From assembly GCF_900114095.1 (NCBI RefSeq), contig NZ_FORV01000003.1, forward strand, positions 372,001-436,000: a DNA stretch of 64,000 nt, in the 5' to 3' direction. The translations under genes were made by a program, and so were the position numbers. This document shows, piece after piece, positions 56,959 to 64,000 of this stretch (positions are counted from its first letter, which is position 1; every line of letters begins with the position of its first letter). This DNA is from Sphingomonas sp. NFR04. Lineage in GTDB: Bacteria; Pseudomonadota; Alphaproteobacteria; Sphingomonadales; Sphingomonadaceae. The notes under the pieces were generated by a model. The model saw only the letters and a list, made by a program, of their open reading frames with translations, searched no databases and had not been told where the DNA came from.

Positions 56959-57792
56959 TCATAGCACGGGGATATTGTCGATCAGCCGGGTACCCCCGAT
57001 CCGCGCGGCGGCGAGCAGCCGCATCGGCCGGCCCTCCACCGGCGCACCGAGCGACTCGGCATCGACCAGCGCGACATAATCGACGTCGAACCCGGCCGCG
57101 GCCAGCGATTCCTGCGCCTGGGCAAGCGCCGCCTCGCGGTCGCCGCCCTCGCCGATCGTCTTCGCAGCGGCGCCGAGCGCGCGCGGCAGTGCCACCGCGC
57201 GGGCGCGGTCCTCGGGCATCAGATAGGCGTTGCGGGAGGAGAGGGCGAGACCGTCGTCCTCGCGCTGGGTCGGCACACCCTGGATCTCGATGGGCATGTC
57301 CAGGTCCATGACCATGCGGCGGATCACCTGGAGCTGCTGCCAGTCCTTTTCGCCGAACAGCGCGATATCGGGCTGCACCTGGTGGAAGAGCTTGCTGACG
57401 ACCGTGGCGACGCCGTCGAAATGCCCGGGGCGGTGCGCACCGTCGAGCGGCTCGCTTACCCCGGCAACACGCACGCTGGTGGCGAAGCCTTCGGGGTACA
57501 TGATCTCGGGCGTCGGCATCCACAGCAGGTCGACGCCCGCCGTGGTCAGCAGCCGCGAATCGGCCTGTTCACGTCGTGGATACTTTGCCAAGTCCTCATT
57601 TGGTCCGAACTGGATCGGATTGACGAAGATCGATACGATCACCCGGGTGCCGGCGCGCTTGGCCGCCTCGACCAGCGCCATATGCCCGTCATGCAGCGCG
57701 CCCATGGTGGGCACGAAGGCCAGCCGGGCGCCTTCACCGCGGAAGGCGTCCAGCGCCTGGCGAAGATCGTCGATCTGGCGAACGGTTTGCAC
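56959..57792 (-). CDS. panC: Pantothenate synthetase
   Basis: A 277-residue enzyme joining pantoate and beta-alanine to make pantothenate. Motifs: FVPTMGALHDGHMALVEAA (HxGH-type), SIFVNPIQFGPNEDLAKYPR, HFDGVATVVSKLF, DIALFGEKDWQQLQVIR and the KMSKS-like LSSRN. The start GTG at 57792 is taken because it begins the family N-terminus (VQTVRQIDDL); no good ribosome site supports it. panB is not next to it. The mipZ gene diverges. Confidence 0.95.
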   Translation of the reverse strand: MQTVRQIDDLRQALDAFRGEGARLAFVPTMGALHDGHMALVEAAKRAGTRVIVSIFVNPIQFGPNEDLAKYPRREQADSRLLTTAGVDLLWMPTPEIMYPEGFATSVRVAGVSEPLDGAHRPGHFDGVATVVSKLFHQVQPDIALFGEKDWQQLQVIRRMVMDLDMPIEIQGVPTQREDDGLALSSRNAYLMPEDRARAVALPRALGAAAKTIGEGGDREAALAQAQESLAAAGFDVDYVALVDAESLGAPVEGRPMRLLAAARIGGTRLIDNIPVL

Positions 57793-57872
57793 GCTTGGGC
57801 ACTTTCGATATGAACGGAAGCGGGGCCTTCTATGGGGGGGAGGCCGCCCGATCAAGTGAAGGAATAGCTGCG

Positions 57873-58667
57873 TTGAATCAGCCCGCCAAACGACTGCATG
57901 TGCTGGTTTTTGCCAATGAAAAAGGCGGCACGGGCAAGTCGACCACCGCGGTGCACGCGGCGATCGCGCTGGCGGCGAAGGGCGCGCGTGTCGCCTGTTT
58001 CGATTTGGATCACCGCCAGCGGACGATGGGTCGCTACCTCGACAATCGCCGTGCGACCGTGCGCCGAGTGGGCCGCGATCTGCCGATGCCGGTCTACGAG
58101 ACGCATGATGGCGAGAGCATGGACTTTTTCACCGAAACGCTCGATCGACTCGGCGAAGGCGCCGACTTCCTGGTGATCGACACCCCCGGCCGCGACGACA
58201 AGTTCGCGCGGATCTCGGTGACCAATGCCGACACGCTGGTCACCCCGATGAACGACAGCTTCGTCGACTTCGACCTGATCGGCCAGGTTGATCCGGACAG
58301 CTTCCGCGTGACGCGCCCCAGCTTCTATTCGGAGATGATCTGGGAATCGCGCAAGCGCCGTGCCAAGGCCGACGGCGAGACGATCGACTGGGTCGTGCTG
58401 CGCAACCGCATGCAGCATATCGAGGCACGCAACATGCGGCGCGTTTCCGAGGCGATCGACCAGCTTTCGAAGCGCGTCGGCTTCCGGGTGATTTCGGGGC
58501 TTTCCGAGCGCGTGATCTATCGCGAGCTGTTCCCGCAGGGACTGACCATGCTCGATTCGCGCGAATTCGGCGAGATGGGGCTGAGCCATGTCGCGGCGCG
58601 GCAAGAACTGCGCGAGATGATGGCCGGCCTCGCGCTGCCCGACGTCAACGCACCGCTGTTCGCCTGA
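57873..58667 (+). CDS. mipZ: Division-plane positioning ATPase MipZ
   Basis: A 264-residue ParA/MinD-superfamily ATPase. The deviant Walker A is NEKGGTGKST (Lys near 17 and 22), with DLDHRQRTMGRYLDNR, FLVIDTPGRDDKFARISVTNADTLVTPMNDSFVDFD and LRNRMQHIEARNMRR as MipZ-specific stretches. In Caulobacter MipZ forms a pole-to-midcell gradient with ParB and blocks FtsZ. The TTG at 57873 has AAGGAA nine bases upstream, unlike an in-frame ATG at 57810. Its stop overlaps the next gene's ATG by one base. Confidence 0.92.
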   Translation: MNQPAKRLHVLVFANEKGGTGKSTTAVHAAIALAAKGARVACFDLDHRQRTMGRYLDNRRATVRRVGRDLPMPVYETHDGESMDFFTETLDRLGEGADFLVIDTPGRDDKFARISVTNADTLVTPMNDSFVDFDLIGQVDPDSFRVTRPSFYSEMIWESRKRRAKADGETIDWVVLRNRMQHIEARNMRRVSEAIDQLSKRVGFRVISGLSERVIYRELFPQGLTMLDSREFGEMGLSHVAARQELREMMAGLALPDVNAPLFA

Positions 58668-58930
58668 TGGCGAAGCTCCTCATCGCAGCGGCGTTGCTCT
58701 ACATCCTGTGGCGCTGGCTGCAGCCGAAGAAGAAGGTGCCCGTCGCGCCGCCGCCCCGGCTCGGCGAGAGCGAAGCACGGGCGATCCTCGGCGTCGATGC
58801 GGCGGCGGGACCCGACGAGATTCGCGCGGCGCACCGCCGGCTCGTCTCGGCGCTGCACCCCGACAAGGGCGGCTCGGCCGAGCTGACGCGCCGGATCAAT
58901 ATGGCCCGCGATACGTTGCTGCGGGGCTGA
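58667..58930 (+). CDS. Membrane-anchored J-domain protein
   Basis: An 87-residue protein: a hydrophobic N-terminal helix (LLIAAALLYILWRWL), then a J-domain with ARAILGVDAAAGPDEIRAAHRRLVSALHPDKGG containing the HPD tripeptide that activates DnaK. The anchor and small size resemble DjlC/TIM14-like co-chaperones. It overlaps the mipZ stop by one base (TGATG), so the two are co-translated. Confidence 0.9.
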   Translation: MAKLLIAAALLYILWRWLQPKKKVPVAPPPRLGESEARAILGVDAAAGPDEIRAAHRRLVSALHPDKGGSAELTRRINMARDTLLRG

Positions 58931-59007
58931 GGTCCGTCCTCGTCACGTAACATTTGCCTGCGACGATGTTGCAGTGCAAAATATTAACCTATTCGTGCCT
59001 CGGGCCG

Positions 59008-59026
59008 CTTGAAACTTCGTTTCGAG
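59008..59026. promoter_or_regulatory. Small stem-loop in the phosphoglucomutase leader
   Basis: CTTGAAAC pairs with GTTTCGAG (one wobble) around a three-base loop, 41 bases before the ATG. It may be a leader hairpin; no function is indicated. Confidence 0.3.
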
Positions 59027-59067
59027 TCGCGGAAGAGGCGCGCATCTTTACCTTCGGGAGGGCTTAC

Positions 59068-60456
59068 ATGACGCACCGTTTCGATCCGACGTCGCTGCGC
59101 GAATACGACATCCGCGGAATCGTGGGGAAGACGCTGGGTCCGGACGACGCCCGTGCGATCGGCCGCGGCTTTGCCACGCTGCTGCGCCGCGCCGGCGGCC
59201 GCCGGGTGGCGGTGGGCCGGGACGGCCGCATCTCCTCGCCGATGCTCGAGGCCGCGCTGATCGAGGGCCTGACCGCCTCGGGCTGCGACGTGGTGCGCAC
59301 CGGCATGGGCCCGACGCCAATGCTATATTATGCCGAGGCAACGCTGGAGGTGGATGGCGGCATCCAGATTACCGGCAGCCATAATCCCGGCAACTATAAC
59401 GGCTTCAAGATGGTGTTCCAGCACCGTTCGTTCTTCGGTCAGGACATCCAGACGCTGGGCAAGATGGCGGCGGAAGGCGATTGGGACGAGGGCGACGGCA
59501 CCGAGACGGTGACCGATGCCGACATCGAGGACCTCTATGTCAGCCGCTTGATCGCGGGCTATGCCGGCGGTTCGTACAAGATCGGCTGGGACGCGGGCAA
59601 CGGCGCCGCCGGCCCGGTGATCGAGAAGCTCGTCAAGCTGCTGCCGGGTGAGCACCATACGCTGTTCACCGATGTGGACGGTAATTTCCCCAACCATCAT
59701 CCCGATCCTACCGAAGAGAAGAATCTCGCCGATCTGAAGAAGCTGGTCGCCGAGAAGAACCTCGATTTCGGTCTCGCTTTCGACGGCGACGGCGACCGCC
59801 TGGGCGCGATCGACGGCCAGGGCCGGGTGGTGTGGGGCGACCAGCTGCTCGCCATCCTCGCCGAACCGGTGCTGCGCATCGATCCGGGCGCGACGATCAT
59901 CGCCGACGTCAAGGCCAGCCAGGCGCTGTACGACCGGATCGCCGAGCTGGGCGGCAAGCCGGTGATGTGGAAGACCGGCCACAGCCTGATCAAGACCAAG
60001 ATGAAGGAAACCGGCGCCCCGCTCGCGGGCGAGATGAGCGGCCACATCTTCTTCGCGCAGGACTATTACGGCTTCGACGACGCCCAGTACGCCGCGATCC
60101 GCCTGATCCAGGCGATCCACGTGATCGGCAAGTCGCTCACCCAGATCAAGGACGAGATGCCGGCGATGGTCAACACGCCGGAGATGCGCTTCCAGGTCGA
60201 CGAGAGCCGCAAGTTCCCGGTGGTCGAGGAAGTGCTCGATCGGCTCGAGGCGGACGGTGCCCAAGTCGACCGCACCGACGGCGCGCGGGTCAACACTGAG
60301 GACGGCTGGTGGCTGCTGCGCGCGTCGAACACCCAGGACGTGCTCGTCGCCCGCGCCGAGGCGAAGGACCAGGAAGGCCTGGATCGCCTGATGGCGCAGA
60401 TCGACGACCAGCTCGGCAAGAGCGGCATCGTCCGCGGCGAGCAGGCGGCGCATTGA
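59068..60456 (+). CDS. Phosphomannomutase/phosphoglucomutase
   Basis: A 462-residue alpha-D-phosphohexomutase that interconverts hexose 1- and 6-phosphates for polysaccharide and LPS synthesis. Motifs: LREYDIRGIVGKTLG, the phosphoserine loop ITGSHNPGNYNGFKM, metal-binding LAFDGDGDRLGA and sugar-binding GEMSGHIFF. The C-terminal phosphate loop is LRASNTQDVLVAR. GGGAGGG precedes the ATG by six bases. ManB/AlgC versus Pgm specificity cannot be decided from sequence. Confidence 0.94.
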   Translation: MTHRFDPTSLREYDIRGIVGKTLGPDDARAIGRGFATLLRRAGGRRVAVGRDGRISSPMLEAALIEGLTASGCDVVRTGMGPTPMLYYAEATLEVDGGIQITGSHNPGNYNGFKMVFQHRSFFGQDIQTLGKMAAEGDWDEGDGTETVTDADIEDLYVSRLIAGYAGGSYKIGWDAGNGAAGPVIEKLVKLLPGEHHTLFTDVDGNFPNHHPDPTEEKNLADLKKLVAEKNLDFGLAFDGDGDRLGAIDGQGRVVWGDQLLAILAEPVLRIDPGATIIADVKASQALYDRIAELGGKPVMWKTGHSLIKTKMKETGAPLAGEMSGHIFFAQDYYGFDDAQYAAIRLIQAIHVIGKSLTQIKDEMPAMVNTPEMRFQVDESRKFPVVEEVLDRLEADGAQVDRTDGARVNTEDGWWLLRASNTQDVLVARAEAKDQEGLDRLMAQIDDQLGKSGIVRGEQAAH

Positions 60457-60464
60457 TATGGCTT

Positions 60465-60487
60465 CCCTCTCCGCATCGGGGAGAGGG
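60465..60487 (+). terminator. Possible terminator hairpin after the phosphomannomutase gene
   Basis: CCCTCTCC and GGAGAGGG are perfect eight-base arms around seven bases, starting eight bases after the stop. There is no T-run after it, so a factor-assisted stop or a repeat remnant are both possible. Confidence 0.35.
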
Positions 60488-60531
60488 AGGGACTGATGTA
60501 GAAGTTGGGGAGGGCTCTCGCAGCCTTCCCC

Positions 60532-60628
60532 CGTCATCCCCGCGAAAGCGGGGATCCATTGGCGCTGAAGCTGCGGTTCCTTCCCCCAGCGCCGAGGGCA
60601 ATGGATTTCCGCCTTCGCGGGAATGACA
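60532..60628. repeat. REPIN-like element, copy 5
   Basis: A 97-bp element with arms 60532-60560 and 60600-60628, in the same orientation as copy 1. It lies between the convergent phosphomannomutase and pirin genes. Confidence 0.9.
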
Positions 60629-60646
60629 ACAAGGAGGCTGGGCTGG

Positions 60647-61510
60647 TTAGCCCGCCACGATCTCCGCAACGCCGAATGCCCCGCGCTGATAGTCGGCATA
60701 GGCCTGGTGGATTTCCTGCACGCTGTTCATCACGAACGGGCCATGCGCGACCACCGGTTCGGGGATCGGCGCGGCGTGGCCGAACAGGATCAATGCGGGT
60801 TCGTCGGCGGTGAGCGTCAGCGTGTCGCCCGCCGACAGGGTCGCGAGGTGCCAGTTGGGCAGCGCGCGATCGCCCAGCTTCACGCTCCCGCGCACCGCGT
60901 AGAGGAACAGGTCGCGGTCCTTGAGCCCGTCGAAGCGCAGCGTCGCGCCCGCCGCCAGCTCGGCCCAGCACAGGAACACGCCGGTGAGCGACTCGATCGG
61001 GCCGGTGCGGCCGCCGAAATCGCCCGAGACGAGGTGCACCGTCGCGCCGTCCCCCGCCGCCACGGCGGGAAATGCGTCCGCCTGCAGCCCGACATAGCGC
61101 GGCGCGGTCATCTTGAGGCGGCTCGGCAGGTTCACCCAGAGCTGGAGGATCTCCATCGGCCCGCCGGCCTGCTTGAACTCAGCCGGCGAGACCTCGGCAT
61201 GGACGATGCCGCGGCCCGCCGTCATCCACTGCACGCCGCCGGCGCGGATGATGCTCTCGTGCCCCGCCGAGTCGGTGTGGGCGAGCGAGCCCTCCAGGAT
61301 GAAGGTTACCGTCTCGAAGCCGCGATGCGGGTGCGGGCCGAAGGGCAGGCCGCGATTATTGGCGGAGTAGGTCTGCGGCCCGTGATGGTTGAGGAACAGG
61401 AAGGCGCCGATCTGCTCCAGCCCCGGGCCCGGCACCGGGCGGCGGGTGACCAGATCGCCGATATCGTCGCGATACGCCGCGTGGGTGGCGAGCAGGGTAA
61501 CGTCGGTCAT
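60647..61510 (-). CDS. Pirin-family protein
   Basis: A 287-residue bicupin. The metal site is in PFGPHPHRGFETVTFILEGSLAHTDSAGHE (two His and Glu) near residues 58-85; the C-terminal cupin contains the less conserved half. Pirins bind iron and some are quercetin dioxygenases or redox sensors. The ATG overlaps the metW stop (ATGA, 61507-61510), so it is the last gene of metX-metW-pirin. Confidence 0.9.
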   Translation of the reverse strand: MTDVTLLATHAAYRDDIGDLVTRRPVPGPGLEQIGAFLFLNHHGPQTYSANNRGLPFGPHPHRGFETVTFILEGSLAHTDSAGHESIIRAGGVQWMTAGRGIVHAEVSPAEFKQAGGPMEILQLWVNLPSRLKMTAPRYVGLQADAFPAVAAGDGATVHLVSGDFGGRTGPIESLTGVFLCWAELAAGATLRFDGLKDRDLFLYAVRGSVKLGDRALPNWHLATLSAGDTLTLTADEPALILFGHAAPIPEPVVAHGPFVMNSVQEIHQAYADYQRGAFGVAEIVAG

Positions 61511-62100
61511 CGATCGTGCCTCAACAGAAAGACGGCGTGTTCCGCCAGGAGATTGGCGAGCCCCGAGCCTGTCTGCTGGTCGCCGGAGAGGAACCAGGCG
61601 CCCTCGATGGCGATGCCGCGTTCCTTCACCAGTGCGCGGAAATCGTCGACGGTGACATGGTGGATGTTGGGCGTCGCATACCAGGCGATCGGCAGCAGCC
61701 GCGTGACCGGCATCCGCCCGCCGAACAGCAGCGAGGCGCGCACCCGCCAATGCGCGAAATTGGGGAAGGAGACAAAGGCGTGGCGGCCGATCCGCAGCAG
61801 CTGCTCCAGCACCCAGTCCGGCCGCCTCGTGGTCTGCAGCGTCTGGCTGAGGATGGCATAGTCGAAGCTGTCGTCGGGATAGTCGGCAAGGTCGGTATCG
61901 GCATCGCCCTGGATCACCGACAGGCCGCGCCCAACCGCGGCGGCGACATTGGTCGGCTCCAGCTCCAGCCCGCGCGCGTCGCAGCCGCGGTCGTTGCGCA
62001 GCGCCGCCATCAGCGCGCCGTCGCCGCAGCCGACATCGAGGATGCGCGCGCCGCGGTCCACATGGGATGCGATGATCGCGAGGTCGGGGCGAAGGCTCAT
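61507..62100 (-). CDS. metW: Methionine biosynthesis protein MetW
   Basis: A 197-residue SAM-dependent-methyltransferase-fold protein. [17 protein letters not shown] is the SAM-binding motif, and [36 protein letters not shown] with [12 protein letters not shown] is MetW-specific. MetW works with MetX in homoserine acetylation. Both ends overlap neighbours by ATGA (metX upstream, pirin downstream). Confidence 0.96.
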   Translation of the reverse strand: MSLRPDLAIIASHVDRGARILDVGCGDGALMAALRNDRGCDARGLELEPTNVAAAVGRGLSVIQGDADTDLADYPDDSFDYAILSQTLQTTRRPDWVLEQLLRIGRHAFVSFPNFAHWRVRASLLFGGRMPVTRLLPIAWYATPNIHHVTVDDFRALVKERGIAIEGAWFLSGDQQTGSGLANLLAEHAVFLLRHDR

Positions 62101-63221
62101 GCGCGTTCTCCCGCGGCGAGAAAGCCGCCGATCACGCGGTCGAGTTCGGGGCTCTCCAGCAGGAAGGCGTCGTGGCCGAAGGGCGAGCTGAGCTCGACGA
62201 AGCTGGCCGGTGCCCCGGCGGCGTTGAGCGCATGGGCGATGCTGCGCGATTCCGCGGTGGGGTAGAGCCAGTCGGTGTCGAAGCTCACCACGCAGAACCG
62301 CGCCTGGGACGCGCGGAAGGCGTTGGCGAGCAGCCCGCCATGTTCCTCGGCAAGGTCGAAATAATCCAGGGCTCGCGTAATGTAGAGATAGGAGTTGGCG
62401 TCGAACCGGTCGACAAAGGCCAGTCCCTGGTGGCGCAGATAGCTCTCCACCTGGAAGTCGGCGTCGAAGCCGAAGGTCTTGGTCTCTCGGCCCTGGAGCT
62501 TGCGGCCGAACTTGGCGGTGAGGCCCGCCTCCGACAGATAGGTGATGTGCGCCGCCATCCGTGCGACCGCCAAGCCGGCCGCGGGCGGGTCCTGCGTCTC
62601 GTAATAGGCCCCGCCGCGCCACTTCGGGTCGGCCATGATCGCCTGGCGGCCGACTTCGTGGAAGGCGATGTTCTGCGCCGAATGCCGCGCGGCCGAGGCG
62701 ATCACCACCGCGGCGCGGACGCGCTCCGGAAAGGTCGCCGCCCAGCTGAGCGCCTGCATGCCCCCCATCGAGCCGCCGACCACCGCGAACAGCCGGTCGA
62801 TACCGAGATGGTCGAGCAGCATGGCCTGCGCGCGGACCATGTCGCGGATGGTGATCACCGGGAACTGCATGCCCCAGGGCTGTCGGGTCGCCGGGTTGAT
62901 CGTCGCGGGTCCGGAGGAGCCGAGGCAGCTGCCGAGCACGTTCGAGCAGATCACGAACCAGCGATTGGTGTCGATCGGCTTGCCTGGGCCGACCATGCGC
63001 GCCCACCAGCCGGGCTTGCCGGTGACCGGATGTTCGGAGGCGAGATGCTGGTCGCCGGTCAGCGCGTGGCAGACCAGGATGGCGTTGCTCGCTTGCGGGT
63101 TGAGCGTGCCATAGGTCTCGTAGGCGATGTCGACCGGCGAGAACAGCACGCCGCCGTCGAGGCGCAGCGGCCCCGGCAGCGTTACCGAGCGGCGAAGGCC
63201 GAAACGCGGATCATCGGACAT
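62097..63221 (-). CDS. metX: Homoserine O-acetyltransferase MetX
   Basis: A 374-residue alpha/beta-hydrolase acylating homoserine in methionine synthesis. The nucleophile elbow is [12 protein letters not shown] (Ser 151); [10 protein letters not shown] and [12 protein letters not shown] near 50-105 are typical; the catalytic His lies in [11 protein letters not shown] at the C-terminus. Acetyl versus succinyl specificity cannot be told reliably by eye. The gene overlaps metW (ATGA). No SAM-II-like riboswitch was seen in the short leader. Confidence 0.95.
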   Translation of the reverse strand: MSDDPRFGLRRSVTLPGPLRLDGGVLFSPVDIAYETYGTLNPQASNAILVCHALTGDQHLASEHPVTGKPGWWARMVGPGKPIDTNRWFVICSNVLGSCLGSSGPATINPATRQPWGMQFPVITIRDMVRAQAMLLDHLGIDRLFAVVGGSMGGMQALSWAATFPERVRAAVVIASAARHSAQNIAFHEVGRQAIMADPKWRGGAYYETQDPPAAGLAVARMAAHITYLSEAGLTAKFGRKLQGRETKTFGFDADFQVESYLRHQGLAFVDRFDANSYLYITRALDYFDLAEEHGGLLANAFRASQARFCVVSFDTDWLYPTAESRSIAHALNAAGAPASFVELSSPFGHDAFLLESPELDRVIGGFLAAGERA

Positions 63222-63271
63222 ATCCGGCGGTTAGGCGGAGCGAGCCGCACGTTCAAGCGTCTCCCGCCATT

Positions 63272-63441
63272 CCTCCCCGGGCGAAGCTCGGGGAGGGGGA
63301 CCGCGCTGCGCAGCAGCGTGGTGGAGGGGCCGCCGCGCACGCGGCGGTATCCTGCGCTCGCAACGAGCCCCGCGCCTCGCGGCGCGGCCCCTCCACCCTT
63401 CGCTACGCGAACGGTCCCCCTCCCCTGCGGTGCAGGGGAGG
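63272..63441. repeat. C/T-rich palindromic element, full copy
   Basis: A 170-bp inverted arrangement: a CCTCCCC hairpin followed by GGGGACCG-hairpin-TGGAGGGGCC on the left, and the mirror-image pair on the right. Left and right hairpin loops differ, but the stems match. The half element at 34222-34285 has the same two modules. Confidence 0.85.
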
Positions 63442-63469
63442 ATCGGCTGCTTCCCTGCCGCGCCGTCCC

Positions 63470-63488
63470 CCTCCCCGTGCCGGGGAGG
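63470..63488. repeat. Short hairpin of the C/T-rich family
   Basis: CCTCCCC and GGGGAGG are perfect seven-base arms around GTGCC. It follows the full element by 28 bases, apparently a single remnant module. Confidence 0.6.
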
Positions 63489-63539
63489 AACGAAGGGGCT
63501 GCTTGCCAATCGGCTGCCATTCCGCCAATCCCCGGCCCC

Positions 63540-64000
63540 ATGAACGCACCCGTCCCCAAGCCCTGGGTGATGGCCATCGCCCCCTATGTCCCGGGCCGCG
63601 CCACCACCGATTCGGGCAAGCCCGCCGCCAAGCTCTCGTCCAACGAGAATCCCTTCGGCACGCCCCAGGCCGCGCGCGACGCCTATGCCGCCACTGCGAC
63701 CGAGCTGGAGCGCTATCCCGATGCCGGCGCCGTCGCGCTGCGCGAGGCGCTGGGCGCGCATTACGGGGTGGAGCCCGAGCGGATCGTCTACGGCACCGGC
63801 TCGGACGAGGTGCTACACCTTGCCGCCGGCGCGTTCGCGGGCGTGGGCGACGAGATCATCTATGTCCGCTATGGCTTTGCGGTGTACGACATCGCCGCGA
63901 GGCGTGTCGGCGCAACGCCGGTGGTGGCGCCCGACCGCGACTATGCGACCGATGTCGACGCGATCCTCGCCTGCGTGACCGAGAAGACCAAGCTCGTCTT
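63540..64000 (+). CDS. hisC: Histidinol-phosphate aminotransferase, truncated by window end
   Basis: The first 153 residues of a class I/II PLP aminotransferase. [47 protein letters not shown] and [16 protein letters not shown] are the HisC signature; the PLP lysine lies beyond the window. HisC transaminates imidazole-acetol phosphate in histidine synthesis. The ATG follows a CCCC stretch and no Shine-Dalgarno. Confidence 0.93.
   Translation, partial: MNAPVPKPWVMAIAPYVPGRATTDSGKPAAKLSSNENPFGTPQAARDAYAATATELERYPDAGAVALREALGAHYGVEPERIVYGTGSDEVLHLAAGAFAGVGDEIIYVRYGFAVYDIAARRVGATPVVAPDRDYATDVDAILACVTEKTKLV

Larger units (their letters stand above)
63222..63539. other. 318-bp gap between divergent metX and hisC
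   Basis: It contains two palindromic blocks, described separately, and no convincing reading frame. The promoters of metX and hisC must lie in the 40-50 bases at either end, and no clear -10/-35 pair was seen. Confidence 0.6.

Noticed and set aside
63222..63271. SAM-II type riboswitch before metX
   Set aside because: The leader is short and does not show the SAM-II pseudoknot sequence known from alphaproteobacterial met genes.

Overview
The window is a G+C-rich, gene-dense chromosomal segment from an alphaproteobacterium, most likely a sphingomonad (Sphingomonas or a close relative). The supporting evidence is the gene orders rpmF-plsX-fabH-ihfA-merR, DUF3576 lipoprotein-leuS-lptE-holA, rsmB-rpe-heparinase-like-purH and metX-metW; a MipZ-type division ATPase; a GTTC-N7-GTTC LexA box in front of dinB; and a SdhAF4-like protein. 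These are family-level inferences made by reading translations; no database search was possible. No rRNA, tRNA, CRISPR array, prophage or intact insertion sequence was recognised.

Layout. 1-4.2 kb: truncated dinB, then a secreted SGNH hydrolase convergent with a GH115 alpha-glucuronidase. 4.4-8.95 kb: the coupled operon DUF3576 lipoprotein-leuS-lptE-holA. 9.1-13.8 kb: an outer-membrane protein, divergent thiE-like/yggS, a HAD hydrolase, and xth-ribA. 14.0-17.9 kb: lolA and ftsK, separated by a lower-G+C two-gene cassette (small protein plus retropepsin-like protease). 18.2-21.9 kb: two overlapping Gfo/Idh/MocA oxidoreductases and a UbiH-type hydroxylase. 21.9-25.9 kb: DUF2007 protein, a CcdAB toxin-antitoxin pair, tldD, a zinc-finger protein, an ABC ATPase without its permease, and a Sel1-like protein. 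25.9-34.2 kb: an esterase, nadB, a class A beta-lactamase-like protein, and polA coupled to a polysaccharide-type flippase. 34.4-40.1 kb: purH, heparinase-like protein, rpe, rsmB, sdhAF4-like. 40.3-45.2 kb: msrA, aspartate aminotransferase, fused pabB-pabC, a metallo-hydrolase and a MAPEG protein. 45.4-48.4 kb: rpmF-plsX-fabH-ihfA-merR. 48.4-54.3 kb: sixA and a DinG-like helicase, DUF4169, ssb, and a three-domain DUF1906/SH3/CHAP-like protein. 54.3-58.9 kb: a polytopic GT-C-like membrane protein, a lipoprotein, a Sel1 protein, panC, mipZ and a membrane J-domain protein. 59.0-64.0 kb: phosphoglucomutase/phosphomannomutase, pirin-metW-metX, and a truncated hisC.

Non-coding structure is unusually rich. 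Five copies of a 96-97 bp REPIN-like element (two inverted hairpin-forming arms) occupy gaps at about 4.3, 28.5, 34.3, 51.8 and 60.5 kb. A second, C/T-rich palindromic family fills gaps at 11.8, 34.2, 40.1 and 63.3 kb, including one element with perfect 31-bp terminal inverted repeats that fills the convergent gap between two stop codons. Several starts carry TATA-like -10 sequences 6-7 bases before the ATG (dinB, yggS, thiE-like, tldD), suggesting leaderless mRNAs. Many operons use 4-base stop/start overlaps, including the rare TTGA form three times.

Most of the window is core metabolism and cell biology: replication and repair (dinB, holA, xth, polA, ssb, dinG), envelope assembly (lptE, lolA, plsX, fabH), chromosome segregation and division (ftsK, mipZ), and vitamin, NAD, folate, riboflavin, pantothenate, purine, methionine and histidine synthesis. 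The accessory parts most worth following are the retropepsin cassette, CcdAB, the DUF1906 lysin-like protein and the repeat families.
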